This document shows positions 1-5,502 of a stretch of DNA of 5,502 nucleotides, one piece after another. The position numbers and the translations under genes are program-made. Under the pieces are notes generated by a model. The model had not been told where the DNA came from. It saw only the letters and a list, made by a program, of their open reading frames with translations, and did no database searches. Numbering within the stretch: the first letter of the stretch is position 1; each line of letters begins with the position of its first letter. Source of the stretch: Mariniphaga sp. (GTDB lineage Bacteria > Bacteroidota > Bacteroidia > Bacteroidales > Prolixibacteraceae); assembly GCA_013203525.1 (NCBI GenBank), contig JABMQB010000382.1, positions 1 through 5,502 on the forward strand, in the 5' to 3' direction.

Positions 1-120
1 CTTTAGGATAGCTGTTATCAACTTCTTTGAAAATGAGATTTGGAGAAATAAAGAATTTGAAAATATATTAACTGATAATTTCCAAATTATTAAACCCAAT
101 TTTTCGAATTCCTATTTGGG
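1..120. other. AT-rich left edge with an unassigned partial open frame
   Basis: This stretch is about 26% GC by hand count, clearly lower than the propeller gene that follows. One forward frame is open from the window edge (codons from position 2) to a TGA at 122-124, giving about 40 residues that begin FRIAVINFFENEIW. I recognise no family in it. It could be the tail of an upstream gene whose stop overlaps the TTG at 121 (TTGA). It could be the N-terminal part of the propeller gene, separated from it by a single-base frameshift. It could also be chance openness in non-coding DNA. In the propeller's own frame there are stops at 4-6, 28-30 and 91-93, so the propeller frame cannot extend upstream without a frame change. 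Confidence 0.3.
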
Positions 121-1689
121 TTGAGTATATTTCACCATTATTTATATGGATATAATTCCAGTGGCACTGAATTAGGATGGTGGTATACTGGTGATGTTGT
201 TCCTGCGGGACCAGGTGTAATTGATTATTCATCACCTGCCATAGGAAAAAACGGATTGATATATTTTGGATCAAGGGTAAAACAAATATATGCACTTAGC
301 CAGGATTTTCCATTTCCAGTTTGGGAGTGGACAATCAGTACAAACGGTTGGGCAGGTTCATCTTCACCTTGTATCGGTCCCGATAATGAAATATATTGTA
401 GTGATTACTCAGGCTATTTATATTCCATTGTGAAACCTGAAGGAGAGGCACCTTTCTTCAATTGGACATTTAAAGCTGAAAATGATTTTTACATGGCATC
501 CCCGGTAATTGGTCCGAATGGAACAATTTACATTGGTGATGAAGGTGGCAGGTTTTACGCAATAAATTCTGAAAATGGAGTTAAAAAATGGTCCCATCAA
601 ACCGAAGATAAGATTTACTCCACTGCAGTAATTGGATCTGACAGCACTATTTATTTCGGTTCAGACGATAATAAAATTCGTGCGCTAACCATTGATGGTC
701 AATTAAAATGGATATTTGAAACAGGAGGGAAAGTACAATCATCGGGGGCTTTATCAGAAGATGGAGTCTTATATATCGGTTCCAACGATAATAAATTGTA
801 TGCAATACAGACTGAATCCAAAGGACTGGCAAATTCCAGCTGGCCAAAATTCAGACACGATAATAAAAATACCGGGAATGTTAACTATCTTTCAAATAAA
901 GAAGACACAAACGTTTATCGGATGTATTTAAACACACATACAGATTCACAATGGGCGCTTGATCATTTTCTTTCCGAAGATCTCCCAAACTGGGAAGGAA
1001 ACAGACACGTAAATTTTAACTATTTAGATGACTACATTGTTCAACGATGGACAGGTACAGCAACAAAAAATTTTAGTATAGATAGTATTGCCATGTATAT
1101 GAAACTAAAATGCGATGGAGATCCTTGGCAAACTTATACACCATTTGAAATGAGCCTGTATCATCTTAAAAACGGCAATTATAACAGAGTAGCATGGGCT
1201 TATTACAAGGTGCAATATGGGAACTCCACACCAAATCCGTATCCGGCAGAAACATTCATCTGGGAACCCTTCTCTATTCAACAAGGAGATACACTTACAT
1301 TACGGATTGAACTTCTGAAAGGGCAATCTACGGGAGATGTAATTGAGGGAACTGAAGCATCGCATATCACGTTTTTCGGGAAAAATGGGAACAGCACCAA
1401 TATCAAAATATTTGAGAAACAAACTCGCTTTTGCCGGATTTATCCCAATCCATTTGATAGTTATACAACCATAGAATTTTCTTTACAAAAAAGTTCAAAA
1501 GTACGTCTTAATATATTTAATGCAAATGGGGAAATTGTATCTGAATTGATTAATGGAGTAAGATTGAACTCAGGAGAACATCAAATAATTTTTGATGGCA
1601 CTTCGTATGCTTCCGGGATTTATTTTTATAGCATTCATTCTGATTATTTTTACGAAACAGGAAAAATGATTTTTAAAGGCAAAAAATAA
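121..1689 (+). CDS. PQQ-like beta-propeller protein with T9SS type A sorting domain, N-terminus probably truncated
   Basis: The product is 522 residues if translation starts at the TTG at 121. Residues 8-240 carry about five beta-propeller repeats. Each has a core like SSPAIGKNGLIYFGS, at about residues 37-51, 81-95, 126-140, 167-181 and 207-221, spaced 40-45 residues. They alternate with W-x-F/Y strands such as KWIFETGG. The propeller ends in WPKFRHDNKNTGN (241-253), a motif common in this family. Residues 256-436 are unrecognised and look beta-rich. Residues 438-522 form a T9SS type A sorting domain: YPNPF at 441-445, a central NIFNANGEIV strand, then SGIYFYS and a basic end. Such domains direct proteins across the outer membrane for surface attachment or release, but they require an N-terminal Sec signal, which is absent here. 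The first in-frame ATG is at 493, inside the propeller. The start at 121 is therefore only the longest possible one; the 5' end is probably lost or frameshifted. The substrate or ligand of the propeller cannot be told. The family call is secure; the start and functionality are not. Confidence 0.85.
   Translation: MSIFHHYLYGYNSSGTELGWWYTGDVVPAGPGVIDYSSPAIGKNGLIYFGSRVKQIYALSQDFPFPVWEWTISTNGWAGSSSPCIGPDNEIYCSDYSGYLYSIVKPEGEAPFFNWTFKAENDFYMASPVIGPNGTIYIGDEGGRFYAINSENGVKKWSHQTEDKIYSTAVIGSDSTIYFGSDDNKIRALTIDGQLKWIFETGGKVQSSGALSEDGVLYIGSNDNKLYAIQTESKGLANSSWPKFRHDNKNTGNVNYLSNKEDTNVYRMYLNTHTDSQWALDHFLSEDLPNWEGNRHVNFNYLDDYIVQRWTGTATKNFSIDSIAMYMKLKCDGDPWQTYTPFEMSLYHLKNGNYNRVAWAYYKVQYGNSTPNPYPAETFIWEPFSIQQGDTLTLRIELLKGQSTGDVIEGTEASHITFFGKNGNSTNIKIFEKQTRFCRIYPNPFDSYTTIEFSLQKSSKVRLNIFNANGEIVSELINGVRLNSGEHQIIFDGTSYASGIYFYSIHSDYFYETGKMIFKGKK
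1378..1686 (+). other. T9SS type A C-terminal sorting domain region
   Basis: The last 85 or so residues of the propeller protein match the Por secretion-system sorting-domain pattern. There is a YPNPF motif encoded at 1441-1455, then T-T-I-E-F-S-L, an amphipathic L-N-I-F-N strand, a G-E-I-V turn, an S-G-E-H-Q strand, S-G-I-Y-F-Y and a lysine-rich end. In this family the domain is recognised by the type IX machinery after Sec export and is usually removed by the PorU sortase. Its presence implies that the host genome encodes PorU/PorV and the gliding-type translocon, which lie outside this window. Confidence 0.85.
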
Positions 1690-1823
1690 TATTGTTAGAT
1701 TTACAACTAATAAAATCCTGAAATTAAGCAATTTACTTTTATTCTATCCATCCGCTGTAGTTCTAGCTGAAAACAATTTCCTAAAAAAAGGCTACTTTTA
1801 CTATCCGGAAAATAAAAATATTA

Positions 1824-2375
1824 ATGAAACTTAATTTAGCCATAAAAAACAGGTGGAGCCCAAGGGTTTTTTCGGAAAAGGAAGTTACCGCTGAAATGAT
1901 TGAACTGCTGTTCGAAGCAGCAAGATGGGCACCGTCTGCAATGAATGAACAACCATGGAAATATTTTTATGCACAACAAACTGATCAGGAAAAATTCAAT
2001 AAACTGGTTGACTTTTTAATGCCAGGGAATCAAACCTGGGCAAAAAATGCCCGGCTTCTGATAGTGTCAGTAGTCAAAAAAAATTATGACTATAAAAACA
2101 GGCCAAATCGTAATGCATTACATGACCTGGGTGCAGCAAATATTTCCGTAGCAATCCAGGCTGCAGAAATGGGTTTACAAGCACACCAAATGGCAGGATT
2201 TGATAAAGAAGGAATATCAGAATTCCTTAAACTTGATATTGACTATTTAGAACCTGTTACCGTTTTTGCAATTGGATTTGCTGGTAATCCTGAATCATTG
2301 CCAGAAGATCAGAAAAAAAGGGAGCTGGCGGAAAGAAAAAGAAATCCTTTAAACGAATTTGTTTTCAAAATTTAA
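1824..2375 (+). CDS. nitroreductase family protein (FMN-dependent oxidoreductase)
   Basis: This 183-residue protein belongs to the nitroreductase fold (PF00881), cytoplasmic homodimeric flavoenzymes that use NAD(P)H to reduce nitro compounds, quinones or other electron-poor substrates. Visible family signatures are N-R-W-S-P-R-V-F at residues 9-16, where R10, S12 and R14 match the FMN-phosphate-binding motif. ARWAPSAMNEQPW follows at 33-45, with P37, S38 and N41 next to the flavin. A central helix HDLGAANISVAIQAAEMGL runs from 100 to 118, then HQMAGFD, the core strand VFAIGFAG at 147-154, and a C-terminal ERKRNPLNEFVF whose basic residues usually help bind FMN phosphate. Length is slightly short but normal for compact members. 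The ATG at 1824 is the only sensible start; an in-frame stop lies at 1782-1784. No clear Shine-Dalgarno precedes it. Gaps of 134 bases upstream and 166 downstream suggest a single-gene unit. The family is clear; the physiological substrate is not. Confidence 0.93.
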   Translation: MKLNLAIKNRWSPRVFSEKEVTAEMIELLFEAARWAPSAMNEQPWKYFYAQQTDQEKFNKLVDFLMPGNQTWAKNARLLIVSVVKKNYDYKNRPNRNALHDLGAANISVAIQAAEMGLQAHQMAGFDKEGISEFLKLDIDYLEPVTVFAIGFAGNPESLPEDQKKRELAERKRNPLNEFVFKI

Positions 2376-2440
2376 TAGTCATTTTTTATAATTTAATACT
2401 ACAAATCATTCATCTTGTATAGCATTTCATAAATTACGTC

Positions 2441-2458
2441 GATTTTTACTGAAAAATC
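2441..2458. repeat. small perfect inverted repeat in the intergenic region
   Basis: The arms GATTTTT (2441-2447) and AAAAATC (2452-2458) are perfectly complementary around the loop ACTG. The stem is only 7 bp with a single G-C pair and no T-run after it, so it is too weak to call a terminator. It might be an operator-like palindrome for the downstream gene, or chance in AT-rich DNA. Confidence 0.4.
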
Positions 2459-2500
2459 CCAATAATAGTGTAACGGAAACAAGGTTTTGTAGTCTCCTTT

Positions 2501-2528
2501 ATTAATACAGAAACAATTATACAGAAAC
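2501..2528 (+). repeat. 14-bp tandem direct repeat upstream of the DUF5916 gene
   Basis: Two adjacent 14-bp units (2501-2514 and 2515-2528) match at 12 of 14 positions and share the exact core ATACAGAAAC at 2505-2514 and 2519-2528. The second unit ends 13 bases before the ATG at 2542. A partly similar TAACGGAAAC lies at 2471-2480. The position suits a leader or operator element for the downstream gene, but no known binding site is recognised. Confidence 0.6.
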
Positions 2529-2541
2529 TTAAAACCTTAGA

Positions 2542-5172
2542 ATGAAACTCGCGTCGTTTTTATGCATGTTGTTTTTAATTACAACGCTTAATGCTCAGGA
2601 AATTGTAAAAAAGAATTATCCCGCTAAAAATTTAAATGACTTAAATATCTCTATTGATGGAGATTTTAATGAGGAAGTTTGGGAAACTGCTGTTTGGGAA
2701 AACCAGTTTATTCAACACGAACCAATCGAAGGTAATCCTCCTTTCCAACAATCCGAGTTTGCCGTTTTATATGATGAAAACAACATTTATGTTGCTATAA
2801 AATCATTGGATACCAGTCCCGACAGTATTTCGATGCGCATGACCCGCCGGGATGTTACAGATGGTGACCTTGTGGGAATTATGTTTGATACTTATCACGA
2901 TATGCGGACCGCATTTGCTTTTATAGTTTCGGCAGCAGGAGTAAAATCAGATTTTGTAATGAGTAACGATGGTGAGAATGAAGACAATACCTGGGATCCA
3001 ATTTGGTTTGTAAAAACCTCACTGGCTGATTATGGGTGGAATGCCGAAATGCGGATTCCTTTAACACAGCTCCGATTTGAAGAGGGAGATGAACAACTTT
3101 GGGGTATGCAGGTATTGCGTTTTATTTTCAGAAAAGAGGAGCTTTCGTCCTGGCAACCTATGCAACGTGAAAAAAGTGGTTTTGTTTCACAATTTGGCAC
3201 AATGGATGGAATTAAAAATATCAAACCAAAAAACAACCTTGATATTATGCCATATGTAGTTGCCCGAACCGACCGGTTTAAACAGGTAGAAAATAATCCT
3301 TTTCTTGAATCTGGTAAAAAAGACAATTTTGATATTGGCTTTGATGCAAAAATTGGTTTAACAAATTATCTCACACTTGATTTAACTGTTAATCCTGATT
3401 TCGGACAGGTTGAAGCCGATCCTTCGGAAGTTAACCTCTCGACCTATGAAACCTTTTTTGAGGAAAAACGGCCTTTTTTTATTGAAGGAAAAAACATTCT
3501 TACCTATAAATTAAATTTTGGGGATGGGGATTTAGCTTATGATGGATTGTTTTATTCAAGACGTATTGGCCGCAGGCCTAATTACTACCCTGATTTAAAT
3601 AGTGGTGAATATGCTGATATTCCTGATGCAACCAGAATACTTGGTGCCGCAAAAATAACCGGAAAAACAAAATCAGGTTGGTCAATTGGTGTACTTGAAA
3701 GTGTTACTGCCGAAGAAAAAGCAGAAATCAAAGGGATAGGAAATGGACGTACTCAAAGCGTAGAACCATTAACCAATTATTTTATTGGACGTTTGCAAAA
3801 AGATTATAATGAGGGAAATACCTACCTCGGTGGAATGTTTACTGCAGTAAACAGAAATATTGACGACTCCCATATGGAATACCTTCACAAATCTGCATAC
3901 TCCGGCGGTATCGATTTAGTTCATAAATGGAATGATAAAAAATGGCAACTTGATTTTAGTAGCTATTTTAGCCATGTAACAGGTGCAACAGAAGCTATTA
4001 CACGAACACAGAAATCATTTACTCGGGGTTTCCAACGTCCCGATGCTGATTATATGACACTTGATACTTCACGAACATCGTTAACAGGACAAGGAGGTAA
4101 ATTAACCTTGTGGGAGTTTGATGGAAATCAGAAATTCCTATTAGCATTTTCATGGAAATCTCCGGGCCTTGAATTAAACGATGTTGGCTACCTTCAGGCA
4201 CCCGATGATATTATGCAGGTTTTCTGGACTGGTTACCGTTTTTATAAACCATTTCTTATTTTTCGTGAAGCAAACCTTAATCTTAACCAATGGGTGAGTA
4301 TGGATTTTGGTGGTAACATAAAAGTTATTGGCGGTAACATAAATGCTGGCAGCCAGTTAAAAAACTTTTGGCGTGTGTTTGGAAGCTTTAATTTGAGTGG
4401 CAACCAATTATTCAATTCAGCATTGCGTGGAGGGCCGGCATTAAAAATTCCCGGATATAAAAACATTAACCTTGGATTTAACAGTAACCAGCAGAAAAAG
4501 CTGACTCCTAATTTTTCAACAGGACATTATATTAGCAATGAAAAAAATTTCAGAAGAAATACACGATATAACTTTGGGATTGGCTACCGCCCAATGAAAA
4601 CATTAAATATTAATATTTCTCCAGGAATTAGTAAATACAGCGACCAATTACAATATGTAACTCAACGCGATCATCAGAATGAAACACGTTATATTTTTGC
4701 TCATATTGATCGGAAAACTCTCAATATGTCATTAAGGATTAATTATAATATTACTCCTGACCTATCAATTCAATATTGGGGCCAACCCTTTATCGCAACC
4801 GGGAAATATAATAACTTCAAATATATAACTGACAGTAAAGCTGATAATTTATCAGATCGATACCATTTGTTTGATTCCAATCAGATATCCTATAATTCAG
4901 GAGATGAAACATGGAATATTGATGAAGACCGTGATAATTCAACCGACTATAGTTTTGGCAAACCCGATTTTAATATCAAAGAATTAATTTCCAATCTGGT
5001 TGTTCGATGGGAATACCAACCAGGATCGACATTATTTTTAGTCTGGACTCAAAACAGAAGTGGTTATTCAGGTGAAGGTTCATTTGATTTCTCAAGAGAT
5101 TTTCAGGGAATTTTTGATGAAAATCCTTACAATATTTTCCTCGTTAAACTTTCATACCGTTTAGGGAGGTAA
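2542..5172 (+). CDS. DUF5916 outer-membrane protein with N-terminal CBM9-like domain
   Basis: The product has 876 residues. A Sec signal peptide covers residues 1-18 (basic start, hydrophobic core LCMLFLITTL, cut after LNA before Q19). Residues 35 to about 215 form a CBM9-like beta-sandwich: IDGDFNEEVW at 38-47, an IYVAIKSLD strand, and an EMRIPLTQLRF...LWGMQVLRF segment ending near residue 195. From about 235 to the end is the DUF5916 region, predicted to be an outer-membrane beta-barrel of alternating aromatic strands. Its hallmark is NPDFGQVEADPSEVNLS at 284-300, followed by FFEEKRPFFIEG at 305-316. The C-terminus, FLVKLSYRLGR, resembles a closing barrel strand. There is no TonB box or plug and no T9SS tail. 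The function of the family is unknown to me; the sugar-binding-like domain allows, but does not show, a role in glycan or glycoconjugate handling at the outer membrane. The length is normal and the frame is intact. The ATG at 2542 is fixed by the signal peptide. The gene ends just before a strong terminator, so it is probably monocistronic. Confidence 0.93.
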   Translation: MKLASFLCMLFLITTLNAQEIVKKNYPAKNLNDLNISIDGDFNEEVWETAVWENQFIQHEPIEGNPPFQQSEFAVLYDENNIYVAIKSLDTSPDSISMRMTRRDVTDGDLVGIMFDTYHDMRTAFAFIVSAAGVKSDFVMSNDGENEDNTWDPIWFVKTSLADYGWNAEMRIPLTQLRFEEGDEQLWGMQVLRFIFRKEELSSWQPMQREKSGFVSQFGTMDGIKNIKPKNNLDIMPYVVARTDRFKQVENNPFLESGKKDNFDIGFDAKIGLTNYLTLDLTVNPDFGQVEADPSEVNLSTYETFFEEKRPFFIEGKNILTYKLNFGDGDLAYDGLFYSRRIGRRPNYYPDLNSGEYADIPDATRILGAAKITGKTKSGWSIGVLESVTAEEKAEIKGIGNGRTQSVEPLTNYFIGRLQKDYNEGNTYLGGMFTAVNRNIDDSHMEYLHKSAYSGGIDLVHKWNDKKWQLDFSSYFSHVTGATEAITRTQKSFTRGFQRPDADYMTLDTSRTSLTGQGGKLTLWEFDGNQKFLLAFSWKSPGLELNDVGYLQAPDDIMQVFWTGYRFYKPFLIFREANLNLNQWVSMDFGGNIKVIGGNINAGSQLKNFWRVFGSFNLSGNQLFNSALRGGPALKIPGYKNINLGFNSNQQKKLTPNFSTGHYISNEKNFRRNTRYNFGIGYRPMKTLNINISPGISKYSDQLQYVTQRDHQNETRYIFAHIDRKTLNMSLRINYNITPDLSIQYWGQPFIATGKYNNFKYITDSKADNLSDRYHLFDSNQISYNSGDETWNIDEDRDNSTDYSFGKPDFNIKELISNLVVRWEYQPGSTLFLVWTQNRSGYSGEGSFDFSRDFQGIFDENPYNIFLVKLSYRLGR

Positions 5173-5194
5173 GATTTTTTTCTATGTATTGAGT

Positions 5195-5225
5195 AAGGAT
5201 CCGGAATATTTTCGGATCCTTTTTT
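5195..5225 (+). terminator. intrinsic (Rho-independent) terminator after the DUF5916 gene
   Basis: A perfect 9-bp stem, AAGGATCCG (5195-5203) with CGGATCCTT (5213-5221), encloses GAATATTTT. That loop can add two A-T pairs and a G-T pair inside. The stem runs directly into a T-tract at 5220-5225. It lies 23 bases after the stop codon of the DUF5916 gene, reads in the forward direction only, and should separate that gene from the serine hydrolase downstream. Confidence 0.92.
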
Positions 5226-5301
5226 ATTTCACCCCCAAATTATCAATTTTCATATATAAATCAGAAATACTATTTTTATAAAAAACCAAAACTTATTAAT
5301 A

Positions 5302-5502
5302 ATGAAAACCATTAATTACACTTTCAGTCTGCTAATCATTTTCACTTTTGTTTATTGCCAACCAGCCGGTTCCAATCTGGAAATTGTAACGCCAGAATCC
5401 GTTGGATTCAATTCTTCACGATTGGAATTGATCGATCAACATATTCAATCTTATATAAATGAAGACAAGGTCCCGGGAGGAGTTTTTCTAATTGCCCGGA
5501 AA
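5302..5502 (+). CDS. secreted serine hydrolase, beta-lactamase/esterase-type (5' fragment)
   Basis: Only the first 67 residues lie in the window; the frame stays open to the edge. Residues 1-19 form a signal peptide: K2 followed by the hydrophobic core FSLLIIFTFVY, with likely cleavage before Q20. C19 is preceded by F-V-Y, a poor lipobox, so signal peptidase I is favoured, though a lipoprotein is not excluded. Residues 29-67 have the start typical of class C beta-lactamase-like serine hydrolases (PF00144): a T-P-E-S-V-G-F-N-S-S-R-L segment, an IDQHIQSYINE helix, then KVPGGVFLIARK, where the first core strand of the domain begins. These enzymes include esterases, D-amino-acid peptidases and penicillin-binding-protein relatives. 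The catalytic S-x-x-K, Y-x-N and H-x-G motifs would all lie beyond the window, so activity and exact class cannot be judged. The start follows an AT-rich leader with no clear Shine-Dalgarno. The terminator upstream implies its own promoter. Confidence 0.85.
   Translation, partial: MKTINYTFSLLIIFTFVYCQPAGSNLEIVTPESVGFNSSRLELIDQHIQSYINEDKVPGGVFLIARK

Noticed and set aside
68..295. Reverse-strand open frame of about 75 codons, with a stretch GEIYSTQIGIRKIGF that faintly recalls the end of a glycoside hydrolase domain
   Set aside because: It lies antisense to clear propeller blades over most of its length, and its remainder is low-complexity hydrophobic sequence. The resemblance is too short to support a gene.
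1690..1823. Possible promoter elements TACTTTTA at about 1734 and 1793 before the nitroreductase gene
   Set aside because: They loosely resemble the Bacteroidota -7 box TAnnTTTG, but no TTTG -33 box lies at the right distance, and such matches are common by chance in AT-rich DNA.
3030..3326. Reverse-strand open frame of 98 codons within the DUF5916 gene
   Set aside because: It lies wholly inside a well-supported coding region with a strong family motif pattern. The antisense translation shows no domain, signal or start context.
4312..4343. Repeated GGTAACATAAA, 21 bases apart, inside the DUF5916 gene
   Set aside because: It encodes a short in-frame GGNI repeat within the predicted barrel (GGNIKVIGGNIN). 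This is expected of beta-strand/turn sequence and needs no separate explanation.
1..5502. A new multi-gene defence, mobile or biosynthetic system
   Set aside because: The genes are ordinary envelope and metabolic families in separate units. There are no mobile-element genes, no overlapping small genes, no RNA-like repeats and no nuclease, toxin or synthase signatures.

Overview
The window looks like chromosomal DNA of a Bacteroidota bacterium. The best evidence is a type IX secretion (T9SS) type A sorting domain at the C-terminus of the first gene and a large outer-membrane protein of the CBM9-like plus DUF5916 type. AT-rich composition, A-rich leaders without clear Shine-Dalgarno sequences, and a signal peptide cut just before a glutamine fit this. 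I cannot place it below phylum; a marine or sediment Bacteroidia/Flavobacteriia-like lineage is a guess.

Layout, all on the + strand. Positions 1-120 are very AT-rich (about 26% GC by hand count), with no recognisable gene. Positions 121-1689 encode a PQQ-like beta-propeller protein with an unrecognised middle region and a T9SS sorting domain. Its N-terminus is abnormal: no ATG, no signal peptide, and the first blade begins part-way through, so it looks 5'-truncated or frameshifted. Positions 1824-2375 encode a small FMN-dependent nitroreductase-family protein. Positions 2542-5172 encode the 876-residue DUF5916 outer-membrane protein, which ends at a strong intrinsic terminator (5195-5225). 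From 5302 to the window edge is the start of a secreted serine hydrolase of the beta-lactamase/esterase type, cut off before its catalytic motif.

The genes are separated by gaps of about 130-165 bases and probably form separate transcription units rather than an operon. Three of the four products are envelope or secreted proteins, or look derived from them; the nitroreductase is cytoplasmic. I see no tRNA, rRNA, CRISPR array, transposase or integrase, and no convincing sign of a new multi-gene system. The points most worth checking are the damaged start of the propeller gene, its unassigned middle region, a 14-bp tandem repeat just before the DUF5916 start codon, and the DUF5916/serine-hydrolase neighbourhood.
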